64,000 nt of DNA, from the NCBI RefSeq assembly GCF_005239225.2, contig NC_133288.1, positions 17,986,169-18,050,168 on the forward strand, in the 5' to 3' direction. Source of the DNA: Populus alba. Its lineage: Eukaryota; Streptophyta; Magnoliopsida; Malpighiales; Salicaceae. Both the position numbers and the translations under genes were made by a program. Shown in pieces: positions 1 to 12,520 of the stretch. Each line of letters starts with the position of its first letter. Within the stretch, counting starts at the first letter, position 1. Below the pieces are notes generated by a model. The model worked only from the letters and a program-made list of their open reading frames with translations. It had not been told where the DNA came from and made no database searches.

Positions 1-950
1 TGTATGACTTATTAAAATATATTTTAGAAATTAAAGACTAAGAATATTATTAATACATGGATTATATTTCTAGATCTAGAAAAATCAAGTAACGACTTGA
101 TTGAGTTAATTTCTAAATTTTTCCTTGAATTAATATATGAATATTATTCAGGGGACGAATTAATATTTTGTTAATTTATAGAGTTTTTTAGATTTCTTTA
201 TAAATAGCAAGTTATGCCTCTTTTTTTTTTTTTAAGAGGTTGTTTGTTAGACAGAAAAACTACAAAAATATAAAATTAGAGCTTGCATTCTAGGCATAGT
301 AGTCTTTCTCTTCTAAATATGGATTTAAGATATTTATCACTGGTGGTTTATGTGGATTACCGTTGGAGGCTAGGACAATTGGATGACTTGTAGTTTGTGA
401 CAACCCAACTTTTAAAGCATCATTCAAAGCCAAAAAGATAATATTTTCAGGTAATAAATTCATAAACAACTCTAGATATGTCTAACAGAATCTTAGAGAC
501 TCCTCGAATAATTTTGTTTTATAGTTTCTGATACGTGTATGATATTCGGAAACTCAACACTGGAATCATAAAAAAAAAAATCTAAGATGCTGTTATACAG
601 ATCTAGAGTTGTTTAGGAATTTATTACTTGAAAATCTTATCTTTTTTGCTTTAAATGATGCTTTAAAAACCTAAAGTTGTCATATTTAGGATAAGGTTTA
701 TTTGTAAGCGTCTCCATTCTCTACACTTTCAGTGGCTAGAGAAAAGAAAGAAAATGTAAGTTTTGTGTTACTATGAGATCTTGAATAAGACATCAATTTT
801 ATCTAACACATTGTAATATCTTATTTTTTAATAGTAAATTTACCTTATCATCTTGCTCATGAAGTAGGTCTAAATTGTCAAACTATGTAAATTCCTCCAA
901 TACTTTTATGTGATTAATTATGTTTATTTTTATGTATTTTCCTGCTTCCT
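1..950. other. AT-rich intergenic DNA, no gene seen
   Basis: I see no open frame with protein-like composition and no recognisable element here. The DNA is AT-rich with short T runs near 220-232. It holds loosely inverted short blocks: the text around 455-500 and 590-640 shares phrases such as TCTAGA-type sites and TTATTACTTGAAAATCTTATCTTTTTG in opposite sense, so a decayed inverted-repeat element is possible but not established. Confidence 0.5.
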
Positions 951-959
951 AATAAATTT

Positions 960-2130
960 GAAATTTTAGGGTTGTTTTCTTCCACCGCTGCAAAATTCGG
1001 ATAAAAAAAACTTGCTGCTGCCTTTCATGCCCTTTTGGTTTTTAAGCAAATACCTGGCATTCACAACGTTGCAAATCACAATTTCCCTCGATTCGATCGA
1101 CCAATTAAAGGTTCCTGACAAGCCTTGTCACCTTCGGCAGTGAAGCTTTAAGTGTTTCTAAGCGAGTCCCAGAAAACCCAGTAACTGCAGTGATAGCCAG
1201 CTTGTCTAAAACCTTTCTTCCCTCGGAATCCATTTGCCGTATGTCTTCGGATACAAGGAAAACGAACCAGTACAGTACTGGTACCCAACTTGTATAAGAA
1301 TGCATGGTGCCAATTTATTCTCAAATACGCAAACAACTCTGTGAAAAACCGCTGGCTCTGCACTTAATGATCCTGCCATTGTTGACCGTACGGAATATGA
1401 TAATGCAAGGAATACTGTTTGTGGAAACTAAACTATCCCGATGAACAGAGCTCTGTGTGTATCCCATCGCCATTAATTTCTCAGTCCTTCCCATTTTTGT
1501 GATTCATTCTCAAGAGCAGTAGACACTTTGATGACCTTTTTCATTACCTTGGCTGCAGCAATATTGGGCACAAATGATCTGTCCTAGAAGCATGACCTAC
1601 AGATCAACTGAAATTTGATAAAACTATAGGCTATAGCACTTTATTTATAAATGAACAAAAACTCCTTTGGCCCAACTCTTATCCCCTCGAAAGCCACCTA
1701 GAGGCAACTTAGGACAAGGAAATCAATCGACAGCAGTTATTTCGGCCAGCACAGCACGTGCCTCCCTCCCCCCCTAGAGAATAGCGTGTCTTTACTTCTT
1801 TCTTTTTATGCAATTTCGACACTAGTCACCTCTAGTTAATACAGAGTTCCACATAATCTGCCCGAAGAGTATTTACGAATTTATTGCTTGGTTGCGTTCC
1901 CGCAAAATGTCTTTACTCCCGAGAACTGTCGAGATTGATACTGATCAGGTCTAGTGCCTCCTTCATAGCCGTTGCCTCATTCGTTACAGTGCCACGCAAG
2001 GGGTGCATCACGTGTCAAAATGCAATTGATGGGAATGGTCGGTCCAACGAGTAACCAGACGTGTGTATTTAGCCTGATTGCAGGTCAGGATTATGGGGAC
2101 TCGCGTGATGAGCCGGTCACTTCGGTGGCT
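960..2130 (-). pseudogene. Unrecognised coding-like stretch, probably a gene relic
   Basis: Base composition rises here relative to the flanks, and the minus strand gives several protein-like pieces interrupted by stops and frame changes. Examples are AMKEALDLIS near 1960, KVMKKVIKVSTALENESQKW near 1550-1500, and MDSEGRKVLDKLAITAVTGF near 1230-1170. The pieces read in one direction and have normal amino-acid composition, unlike the low-complexity frames around them. I do not recognise the family, and no complete frame or clear exon structure was found. It may be a decayed gene, or exons of an unusual gene whose splice sites I failed to join. I see no transposon domain in it. Confidence 0.3.
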
Positions 2131-2749
2131 TAACCTGGTTAGAGTTTGGTTCCTCTTTTTTATGTTGGGAGTCTTTATAAGCGGATAAGATGATCCAGTT
2201 GGTTTAGGAGATTAGCATGAATTTATTCGCCCTGAAAATAACATTTCCCTGTAGTCTTAGTATTATAAATCAGGAGTAACATGATTGCATCCTATAGTAT
2301 TATGGTGTCTTGTTTTGGATCCTAAGGGAGTTTGCTCATAAGAAAAAGAGAGATGGTAGGGTTATGATAAGAAGACTGTCAGCTTTTTACTATTCTGAAA
2401 ACTTGTGTTTGAGAATGTTGTTGTGGTTGTTTTTTAAAGTATTTTACATGTCGAAATAGAGTAAAGTAATGTTTTCTTATTTTGTAAAAATTATTTCTAT
2501 AATACATCTTTTCAAATAAAAGCTGTATGGATTTGAAATTTGCATATCTCTACACTACCTTATGCTTAATGTTTATTAAATAAAGAGGCATGGTAAGATT
2601 CAAACTTGTGATCAGATTATTAAAGTTTTAATATCCTGTTAAAAAATTATTTCAATTAAATATCTAAAGTAAGTTTAAAATATAATTTATATTATTTTGT
2701 AATAAAATTAAAAGGGAAGAAAGAAACGACAGAAAAGGATCTATTCAAA

Positions 2750-3300
2750 ACATAGAAAAGACAGGGCCCGCGGTCGCAGTCCACATTAGGACCATCGAAC
2801 ATCAAGCTCAAGACTAGGACCCATCAGAACCACTCACCGCAACACGAAGAAGATCTGATACTGAAGGCTTTGAATGCAAATTGCCGTCGAAGGGAGGGCT
2901 CTTCCTTCAGGATACCGCCTGGTTTAGTGGATTACTTAGGCAAGGCTTGGCCACATATGAGACCGAAAGCATTTATAATCCTACGCGGGATAGGAACAAG
3001 ATTCAGTGTCATACACTATTCCAATTATCACAGGTAGAAATATGAAATCAAGCTGTGGACGGAAGCTCGCTGGCATTTATTAAGCTTCCGACTCTTTTAT
3101 TTGGCCCATCTTCAGTGCCCCATGAAGCAGGATACCACTGCTTCAAATATTCAAACACGTAGCCAAACATCACTTCTCTTCTATTCTTATCCTGCTTTAG
3201 AATGCGATTCTCGAAATCTGGACAAGCTGCGATCCTTGTTTCCACGATCGACCAGTTTTCCGTCTTCAGGTCGTTTTAGTCTCAATGTGTAAAGCCTACG
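2750..3300 (-). pseudogene. Second unrecognised coding-like fragment
   Basis: The minus strand holds a 65-residue open stretch (3048-3245) with ordinary, non-repetitive composition, including ACPDFENRILKQDKNRREV and FEYLKQWYPASWGTEDG, and the frame stays readable upstream to about 3270 (ENWSIVETRI). The local base composition is richer in G and C than its AT-rich surroundings. I do not recognise the family. It lies 0.6 kb from the fragment at 0.96-2.1 kb on the same strand, so both could come from one gene, but nothing seen proves that. Confidence 0.3.
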
Positions 3301-3508
3301 AGCTCGGCTTTCGGACAAGGAATGTGTCTGAAAAAGCGGTGTTTTTAACATTTTTTTAGGAGTACATACCCTTTACAATTTCTTAAAGCGATAACTCAAC
3401 TATAAATACATCAACTTTTAACATTTTTTTTCATTTCAGTATGTTTTTTTTTTTAGGAGTACATACCCTTGTCATTTAATCTATTCTTAATTTTAATTAT
3501 TGAAGAAA

Positions 3509-3612
3509 AACTTTCCCTCCTAAATTATTTTGCGCTTTTCTACCTTTTGGATAAAAGGATAATTTACTATACAAAAAGTTGAAAAGCTTAAATAATTTAG
3601 AAGGGAAAGTTC
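3509..3612. repeat. Small inverted-repeat (stem-loop) element
   Basis: The left arm starts AACTTTCCCTCCTAAATTAT at 3509 and the right arm ends with its near complement, AATTTAGAAGGGAAAGTT, by about 3611. The arms are roughly 34 bases with a few mismatches and enclose a short spacer. The form suggests a short foldback or MITE remnant. No target-site duplication was confirmed. Confidence 0.5.
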
Positions 3613-3638
3613 TCCAAAAATAAAAGTACAAAATCATA

Positions 3639-3694
3639 ATTTAGTAGTATGAGATCTTGTTTAAAATTATTTAGTAGTATGAGATCTTGTTTAA
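3639..3694. repeat. 26-bp direct repeat, two copies, period 30
   Basis: The 26-base block that contains TTTAGTAGTATGAGATC occurs at 3639-3664 and again, identical, at 3669-3694. This looks like a recent local tandem duplication. A looser direct repeat, TTTTTAGGAGTACATACCCT, lies just upstream at about 3352 and 3450. Confidence 0.75.
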
Positions 3695-4307
3695 TATTAC
3701 AGTCTAATTGTATTTAAAAATAATTTATTTTTTGAGTTTTAAATTTATTTTTTATATTATTTTTTAATTATTTTGATATCTTGATATTAAAAACTTAAAA
3801 ATATATATTTTAATATATTTTAAAAAGTAACATTTATCATACCAGTAAATAAATTCTAATAATAAGATACAAGTAATCATGTAATAGAGCAATTCATAGA
3901 ATTTGAATTAAAAATAATTTGTTGATGGTTTTGAAAAAACTAATGTACTCAAATAGAAAAATTAAAAATTAAAAACCAAAACTTTAAAAATTGACATATT
4001 TATAGTATAATTATCCCATTTCTTAAAGATACACGAGAAGCTTTTTTTTTTTTTTTTTCTTAATTATTATGATAGATGATTATGAGGTGGCACTTTCGTA
4101 TCTAGGGTTCTTGGACAGAATTACGTCAATGAATGCTAATATATTGAATCTAATTTTAATTTAATTCAATCAAAGTTTTTTCTCATAAAAATTTGTAATC
4201 GTAGAGTTAAATCTTTCATGCTGATTATAGCTGAATCTAATTTTTTAAATGTTTTTTAAAATTATTTTTTATTTTAAAAAAATATTTAAAAAATATTTTT
4301 TAATATA

Positions 4308-4372
<65 letters not shown>

Positions 4373-6506
4373 ACATTATTGCAGAGACAATAGAATTCCT
4401 GCTTTTCTGTCAGGACCTACCCTGGCTGCTTTGCTTTCTACACTCACATCACCGATAGGATCAGCAGCCATATATATATATGTATTTAATTAGGAGGATT
4501 ACTTGCTTTGAACTTGAAGCATAAAGAGTATCCGATGCAAGTAACCAATTCACATCACATCATAGGCAAAGGATAAATTGTGTAACTTGCATTAAAAAAT
4601 AAATAAATGGTGAAGTAACAGTGAATAAATTATTCTTGATGAAATAATATGTTTTGGTGATGTCATTGTTTATAAATGTAATATTTTAATAATATTTTAT
4701 TTTAATATCGTGGTATTTGTCTCACTAATATGAATCATGATATTAATTATTATTGTGTTTTTTAATTTAAATTTAAATTTTAATTGATATCGTGTTTTAT
4801 AAACGTGATATTTTAAATTTTCATGCTTCTGAAATGCTATATTTAGTGTATCATATCTTGAGTAGTACATTATGTATGTTTATTATTCACTTATCAAATT
4901 TGTGATCAAATGCATCACGATTTTCAATTTCGACGTCGCTTTATAAAAGATTATTATCTTGGCAGCGTATCTTCCTTTATCATTTGAGAAATGGACACGT
5001 ACATGTAAGGACATGCTACCTTATAATAGGCTTCAAGAAAAGGGTTAGATTCCCTCTCCAAGGGACGGGCCTTGGTCCAGGAATTTGCATGTTCTAGAAG
5101 TAAAGAGACAAGCAAGTAGAATTAAGAATAAAAATTGATAATAAACTCAAGCACTAGAGTTCAAGGGCTACAAATCTAGGCCTATTCATCAAAACTTTTA
5201 AATGTTAAAAGCACCCCCCCTAAGATTTCGTATAACGTAGAATATGGACACTAGGTGAGCATTAATAATTTATAAGAAAAAGTTAAATCACGTGCATTTA
5301 CTTTTCTGTACAAAATAGGTGAATTATTATAGTTTTTTTTTATATTATTTTTTTCAACACATGATTTTTTTTTTTTTTTTTATATTTTTTTAAAATTATT
5401 TTTATTAATTTTGTTTTTTAAATTGAGATAATTGAGGTTTGCGGGTTTGTTGAGGTAATTTGGATTGTCTTAATTTATGAATCCGGTGATGTTTTTTTTA
5501 ATTAAACTTGATTTTTTTTATAATTTACTTTTTTAATATTATTGAAAAAATTATTTTAGAAAAAAAACTACATTATTAAACTTTATGAAGTAACAAAAAT
5601 TAAAGGACATGATGGAAACCATTGTAAGTTTAACACTCATTGCACTGTGGATTACTCAAAAGTGTTTTGTTTTCTTTTTTTTTTGATTTTTTATTATGAT
5701 AATTTTTTCAAATCTATTTTTGTCTATTCACAGGTTTGATGAGTTTACCAACCGATACGATATGCTTTTTTGTTTTGTTTTTGGTCTTCTAATTGTTTTA
5801 AATTTATTATATTTTGATTTTATTATTTAATATTAGATTGGTTGAAAAATAGACTGTATTAATGATTTTTGTTTGCTTTATAGGGATAATTGTCTTAAAT
5901 ATGTCTATTTTTAGGTTGATACTTAATTTTATGAGCATCTATTTTTATTATATAGTTAAATAAAAAAATTTATGAAAAAAAATTATTAAACTCAAAAGAA
6001 TTCATGACCTGGGTCATAAGGAGCCGGTGTCAATCCAATCTATTATTATCTCAATATTTTTTTTTAAATTATCATCTTAAAATTTTTTAAAAAATTAAAT
6101 CATGTTTTTACCTATCATCAAGATTGTATTTGGATCTATGAAATTGATTGATTTAATCGAGTTAACTCTCATACGGTTTAATTAATAACTTGAGTTAACT
6201 AAAAAGTTGAGACGAAAGATTTTAAAATTAATCCATCTGATTAAGTTTTGTAACACTATCAAAATATTCTTTATATTTTTAATATATTTTAAATAAATTG
6301 ATACAAATTCGTGACATAATGTGGGCCAATATACTAGTTCATTATCAAAAGGAGTCTGAAGAATTTCGGCAAACATATGGACGATATTAGCTGAATTATT
6401 AGGCACAAAAGGGAGATTCAAAGTCATCTTTCCCGTATTTCAATTATATGGGTTTGAGGTCGGGCAGTTGCGATGGAATTGATAGGGATTTTGACAGAAA
6501 CCCACA

Positions 6507-6510
<4 letters not shown>
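3695..6510. other. AT-rich intergenic DNA with microsatellite
   Basis: No gene is visible. The stretch 3740-3840 carries the AT-rich phrase family (AATATATTTTAATATATTTT) seen at many places in the window. A long (AT)n tract lies at about 4312-4368. The rest, including 4380-6180, is T-rich text without open frames of protein-like composition. The minus-strand frame at 6182-6427 is hydrophobic and AT-driven, with no recognised motif. Confidence 0.5.
4312..4368. repeat. (AT)n microsatellite
   Basis: An almost uninterrupted AT dinucleotide run of close to 28 units sits in AT-rich intergenic DNA. Runs of this length are usually polymorphic in length between individuals. Confidence 0.95.

Positions 6511-6552
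<42 letters not shown>
6511..6552. repeat. (GA)n microsatellite
   Basis: A pure GA dinucleotide run of about 21 units. The Arg-Glu repeat that it encodes in one frame is a by-product and not a protein signal. Confidence 0.95.
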
Positions 6553-6555
<3 letters not shown>

Positions 6556-6999
6556 TATCTTTATAGCTAATGGGGTACTAATACCTGATTTTAACAATTT
6601 GGTATGGCATCAGAATGGCACTGAAAAGATTAAAAGCCACCTTACTGGCATCAGAAAAGCTAACGTTCCTTCTTTCTCTCTTCTATAAAAATAAAAATAT
6701 GGCACCTTCACATTTCTTATGTCCGATTTCAGAAGATGCAATGTTCCTGCTTACTTTGAATAAATGCAATGATGATGATAGCTCTCTGTCGCTTCTAACA
6801 GTGTTTAGAAAAAAAACAGTGATCATCCTCGTTTAAGGTTTCTTCCTCCTTTCCTCGTATCTGGTAATTTCTGGCTGCTCGTCGACTTTTGTAAGCTTGT
6901 AAACTCCCTGAATCTGAAAAGACTAGTGCTACAAATTAAGGGATGCCATCCCCTTAACAGCAGTGTTTAGAAAAAAAATCGTGATGGGAATTGAAATTA

Positions 7000-7042
<43 letters not shown>

Positions 7043-7984
7043 GATGATAGCTTACAAAAGGAGTGAAACTTAAACTTATGCTAGATGTCTCCCCTATCGT
7101 AGGACTGATGACTGATCATAATTAATTAAGTCATGCGCTTGGCTTATCACCAACAGTCAGTTGATTTCCCGGAAAACTTATGAAGAACAATCCTGGTGAA
7201 TCGTGGTACCTCTCATAATCTGCAGTATTTATGATCTTATTCTGTACCAAGACGGCAGGGCTAAGCAGACATGAAATGACAACTCAAGTCATCAGAATTT
7301 CGCCAATAAAATCTGAAGCTCTTAGCATAATCCAGAAAAAAGATTCCAATGCTTCATTTATTGGAAGTTGGAGTTCAGACAAGACAGCTAGCTAGCAATT
7401 GATTTGCATTTTTCATGCAGTTCATCTTCCAACATTGTTGACAAGTAGAGCATCCATAAATCCATGAAGTCAGAATGCAATGTGATGGAGACGATCAAGT
7501 TCCCCAATCTCTTGGAAACATAAACAGTTATATCTCTGTCAAACCTAAACAGCAAGATAAACACGATTAAGAAACTATCTCTCTCTTAGTCCCTTGCATT
7601 TAACAGCGGTGTATCTCCTATTTATCTTAAATGTTCATATAAACTATCCAAAGCTACATAGATTTTCTTCCTTTGCTCATGCTTGGTATCTTTTTGCTAC
7701 AAACTCATGGGTCTACTTCCCTATTTGAAGTTGTAATCCAAAAGTAAGAGACCAGATTTGCAAGTAAGTTTAGCTTATCATAACTATAGCATTCTAAACA
7801 AATTAGATGTTAAAGGAAAGTCTAGTTTTCATATATTTTAAAATTATTAGAATGTAATTCTAAATGTCATGATAAATTTGCAAACACTGTAAAACATATA
7901 AAAATGCTAGCATGTATACATTATATATCCAATATTGTATTGCATATACTATTCTAGAATAGTTTTATAAATTTATGCAATTAA
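6553..7984. other. Intergenic, no gene recognised; (TA)n at 7004-7039
   Basis: The region has somewhat more balanced base composition than its flanks, but the frames at 6473-6688 and 6615-6836 show no family motif and begin in or beside a microsatellite. A TA dinucleotide run occupies 7004-7039. The phrase CAGTGTTTAGAAAAAAA occurs twice, near 6798 and 6960. A non-coding transcript or decayed exon cannot be excluded. Confidence 0.4.
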
Positions 7985-8630
7985 GCTCCTGTTTGTTTCA
8001 TGGAAAGTAGTTTTTTGAAAATCACTTTTCAAACTTTTCTTCGTTTGTTTATCATTAGAAAAATTTGGTTAATAGTTTTTAGTTAAAGAAAAATTTAGCT
8101 TAGTTTATAGAAAGTACTGTTTTTCCTTTTATTTTGAACGAAATACACTTTTCAGAAGTTGTGAAAGAATTAGAAATATCATAGTATTTTGCTGATTATA
8201 TCAAATTTGATCCTCAAATTTTTGAATTGCTAAATATTTTATTTTGAATTTTTTTTTCCAATATCATCCCTTAGAATTTGATTTAATTTGATTTTTATAT
8301 TAACTTTGATACTCATTCTTTTCATTGTTATTTATTTTATTTGAGATAATTTATGAAATTATATTTATTTTTTTCAATTTCATTCTCATTCACCTTTTAA
8401 TTTGTAAGATTTATTTCTCATTATTTTAATAAACTTCAAAAACAAAAAAATATTAATAAGTTATTTTCCAACTTATTTTTCATGATATAACCAAATATTG
8501 AAACGTTTTTTTCAACTTATTTTTCTTGACACCACCAAATATTTGGATAATAATTCACTTTTCAAAAATTTATTTTCCAAAAGAACCACTTTTCAAAATA
8601 AAACTATTTTCCAACAAACAAACGGGGCCT
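7984..8630. mobile_element. Non-autonomous TIR DNA element (MITE-like)
   Basis: The left end reads GCTCCTGTTTGTTTCATGGA and the right end is GACAAACAAACGGGGCC-like (CCAACAAACAAACGGGGCC), whose complement begins GGCCCCGTTTGTTTGTTGG. The ends are therefore imperfect terminal inverted repeats. Both subterminal regions continue with matching blocks such as ACTTTTCAAA and TTATTTTCCAA. The interior is AT-rich with no transposase. The end sequence GGCCCCGTTTGTTT is common among plant hAT and Harbinger derivatives. I could not settle a target-site duplication, so the superfamily is open. The element at 43063-43786 has the same kind of ends. Confidence 0.6.
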
Positions 8631-10412
8631 ATGTTCTACTTGGTTTTTCTAGGTCTAGAGTTACAATCACATGTTTTAATGATATTATAGTTCTTAATTT
8701 CTAAAACTTATTTATAATCAAGTCACACTTGATTAATCATTTTAGTTTAATATCTTATCAATGGTTCTCAATGTGTGTAACTTATTAGGTTCCTTAATAT
8801 GCTAGTCTAAATATAAATCATAATCCTAAACAAAATAAGATTAAATCAATTAAACAACTTAATTTTTATCAATTTTAAAAACTAATTGATTTATATTTAA
8901 AAATCAAGTGCACCGTGTAGTAATGTTTTATGATCTACCAAATATTAAAAAATCATAAGTGGTTTGACTTTATCGTTTAGTGACTAGTTTTTTAGTGTAA
9001 TTATTATTCATTCATCAAGAATGTTGTGATTTAGTTATTTAAACATAAAGTATGTATACTTTGTTAAATCATATTTGTTCTCAACAATATAATTGTTGAT
9101 TCTTTGAATAAGATTTAAACTCTTTTTAAAATCCATTCCATATTGTGCAAGGATTTCACAATCAATACCATTCGAAAACAGGTGAAACATTTTTTCTACT
9201 TCACCTAAGATAATGAATCCTCTCTTGATCACTAAATTATCTTCATATAGTTCATGTCATATCTAATATCTAGTTGTTTATTAACATTGATTAATGCAAT
9301 GTGCAATTAAGATCAAAGCATAATATTCTTTATATAAGATAACTTAGTGATTTAAAGTCTAATAATCATTTACATAATTGTCACATGAGTATTCCTATAA
9401 AGACAAGTGATTTCTTCATATGAAATCCTCGTGTGGGTGAATTCAGTGTCTATATCATATAATAAACACCTACATATTAATTCCAGGTATTTTTTATTTC
9501 TTATTTTTCAGCTTATGAGAACAATTGTTTTTTTTTATATATATAAAAAATAATATAATATGTATTAGTCTCAATAGCTCAAATTAATATCAAATCTGAA
9601 TAGAAGAATTGACTAAAAAATATCTAGAAATAATGTTTTAATGAAATAAGAATCTCATAGTTAGAATCGCATTATAAATTCATTTGCAAAACATTTTGTT
9701 CCCAAAGACTTTATATCTTTACTCTAGTTTTATTATTCAAACATAAATGAATATTAAAAATAAGAAAGTTTTTATTTTTAATAAATATGTTTGTACATAA
9801 ATAAAATTAGTATTAAGTGTAACCAACTGATTGACTGAAGACATATAAAATAACAACATCATTAGATTGGATCTTTCTGAACAAATACTATCAAAGATAT
9901 CTAAAGCTTCTCTAAACAACATATTAAAGAGCTAGCTTAGAATTATTGTTATTCATGTAAATATACACATATTCAACATCATTTTAAAAACCTATAATTC
10001 ACTTTTTACATCGCTAATTTTTTTAAACTTTAACAAAATATAAAAGGCGTGGGGTTTTCATTGTAGCAATCCACAGTGAAAACCCAATTTTTCCTTTTAA
10101 AAAAAAAATGAATAAAATTATGGATGTAATTTGGTAATTTCACAAGGGTATATTTTTCATTGTCAAATTTAAAAGAGGAAATTAAGTATTTTTCACTTTT
10201 AGCATGCATAGTAAAATGACAATTCTACCTATAGATTAAAAAAATGTTAAAGATTATACAAGGGTGTTTTGTATTTTCAATTTTTTAAGAAAAATAAAAT
10301 GATTTAAATGCCCTTTAAAATTGAATTTTTTTAGCTTACATCTAGGGATGTTTTTATATTTTTGTTTGGTTTTTTTTTTTTTTTACTATCAAGTTAGTTT
10401 AAGGGCGACTTT

Positions 10413-10415
<3 letters not shown>
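8631..10415. other. AT-rich intergenic, no gene recognised
   Basis: No supported gene. The minus-strand frames at 9035-9232 and 9737-9922 contain some protein-like text (for example FREALDIFDSICSERSNL) but show no motif I know. The neighbourhood could be a decayed retrotransposon. A foldback sequence lies at 10052-10085. Confidence 0.4.
10052..10085. repeat. Short foldback, GGGTTTTCATTGT / ACAGTGAAAACCC
   Basis: Two 13-base arms with one mismatch flank the 8-base loop AGCAATCC. A related sequence occurs in reverse sense at 37232-37282 (GGGTTTTCACTGT, then ATTGCTACAATGA). This points to a dispersed short element rather than a chance hairpin. Confidence 0.6.

Positions 10416-10456
<41 letters not shown>
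10416..10456. repeat. (TA)n microsatellite
   Basis: A TA dinucleotide run of about 20 units directly precedes the more GC-balanced head of the tandem-repeat block that follows. Confidence 0.9.
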
Positions 10457-10458
<2 letters not shown>

Positions 10459-11030
10459 CAATTGATGCATGTATTGTACTTGTCAGCGCATTAGCGACCC
10501 TCACGCCCTTTAGAAAATGTGTGTGGGCCATCTAGTTACCAAATGTTTCATATCATGGTGGCCATTGGAATCGTCTCGGTATCCTTGTCGTGATAAGGTG
10601 GTGTATATAGACAAGACTATCTGGTTTCGTACTTGCGTTTTTTTTTTTCCTCTCTCTCCTCAATTTTCATACTTTCCATTTCAAGTTTTCAAAAGCAATC
10701 CTTTAATTTGTTATTCCTTTAGATTTTGTCCATATTCTTTTAATTACTATTTTTTATTTGGAATAATTTATAAAATTAGAATTTTTTTTTCAATTTCATC
10801 CCCCTTTATTTTTTTCATATTTCAAATTTTATCCCAATTATTTTTATTACTATTTGTTTTATTTGAGATAATTTTTTTTAATTGATTTTTTTTTACATTT
10901 CCATCCTCTTTAACTTCTTTTTTTCAATTAAGTTTGATCTTCATCCTTTGAATTGCTATTTTTTTCACTTTGATAAATTTTTTAAATTGATTTTTCTTCT
11001 TATTTCATCATTCAATATTAAAATAGGTGA
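10457..11030. repeat. T-rich imperfect tandem repeat block with unique head
   Basis: A more balanced head (10457-10640, containing CAGCGCATTAGCGACCCTCA) is followed by degenerate units carrying phrases such as TTTCATCCCCCTTTATTTTT, TTAATTACTATTTTTTATTT and GAGATAATTTTTTTTAATTG. The same phrase set recurs at about 8180-8420 and 16440-17270, so this is a dispersed family with internally repeated units. The 122-residue plus-strand frame across it is Phe/Ile-rich low complexity and is not taken as a gene. Confidence 0.6.
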
Positions 11031-12520
11031 CAATAAGATAACCTCATAAAAGAAAATAAAAATTAACATGATTTAACCCATATTAACTTGCAAAATATAT
11101 TTCTGGTAATGAGACTAATATAAAAAAGAGTAAATCAAAATAAATTATAAAGTTCAATTTCTAATTGACCCTGTCAAACCTAATATTAAATTATTAAATT
11201 TATAAAAGTTTTAATAAAAAAAATAACACAAAAAATAAGTCAAATTATCACAAGTTAAAAGCACTATTCTTGAATTATAAAATTAGAATAACCTAATAAA
11301 AAAAACTTTTTTAAAAAGATAGAACTTGTAAAGCATCGTTTGGGTAAATAACTTGTCTTTAACTTGAATATTTTATGGTCACTTTCGGTAATAATAATAA
11401 TAATTAAGATTCAAGTTTTCAAACCTTAAATCTCAAATTTTAATTTTTTTCATCTAAAAATACATTTTAAAAAATTAAAAACTTTGATAAACACAATCTT
11501 AATCCTAAATTAGTGTACAAACAAAAAGCCAAGCCAATTAAAAAAAAACTTCACGAGTTTGAAGAAAAAAATCACCTTCATTAAAATTTATTGATCTGTT
11601 ATATGATCGTTGATCTTTTTATATGATCGGAACGCACTCCACCAATCCTCTTTCTCCTCTTTCTTTTCTAATCACTCATTTTGAACAGTGAGAGTGAAAA
11701 AAGAGCTCTATTTTTTTCTTGAACCTAAAATTATATTTTGTAATTTTTTATACAACGCAGATGTAAGTACATTCAAAACAAAATAAATTGTAACACAAAA
11801 CAATGTATTTAAAAAATTCTAGGAACATAGCAAATTTACGTTGAAAACAGGCAATAATGTTAATGTCAACATGTTCATTAAAAACGTAGATTTGCTTTCT
11901 ATATATATATATAAACAGCATTAATTTACAGCCTCAAAAGCACTACTTTTAAATTAAGTATCAGCATACAGAAATCACCATGAACACGGTAGAGTTTAGA
12001 ATACCACTGGGACCTGCAACATTGGAATTTAATACGATCGATTGGAGTGTGTGTGTGTGTGTCTCACTTACAAAGATTCCAGAAAGAGAGACTATGGAAT
12101 TTGGTGTGCACAGACGCCAAGCAAATATCAGGTGAATAACAGTGGTCGTATGCCTACTGAGAATCGCATTCCACCGTGCTTGAAACTTCATTGTGATAGC
12201 CAAATACCGAATTCAATAAACACACGATGGGAAATGGAATTGAATGCATAACGTGATTTTCAAGGATAAATCCACAAGTGCTATTTCAACAAAAATACAG
12301 CGTCTATGCTACTATCATCAACAATTTCTCTTCAAGTCTATATACAGTGTCTATAATGCTTATACATAAAATTCATATTTAATAATAGAAAAAGAAGAGT
12401 ATAGTGAAAAAAAATGTTCAACAGTGTGTGAATCAGTGGCACTAGGCAAATAGAAAGTAAAAGTAAATAGCCAAATCAAAGAATCAGTGATGTCAAGGAA
12501 CCACAAGCATTTAAGAATGA
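11031..12520. other. Intergenic DNA plus likely 3' UTR of the GT47 gene
   Basis: From 11031 to about 11930 the DNA is AT-rich with no recognised gene. The stretch 11940-12520, next to the GT47 stop codon, is less AT-rich and most plausibly contains that gene's 3' untranslated region on the minus strand. It also holds a (GT)n run at about 12045-12062. No clear poly(A) site could be assigned. Confidence 0.4.

Noticed and set aside
6473..6688. Open frame with Arg-Glu repeat
   Set aside because: The repeat is a translated (GA)n microsatellite and the rest has no motif.
10517..10885. 122-residue plus-strand open frame
   Set aside because: Composition is almost all Phe, Ile, Ser and Tyr from T-rich tandem repeats; there is no family motif.
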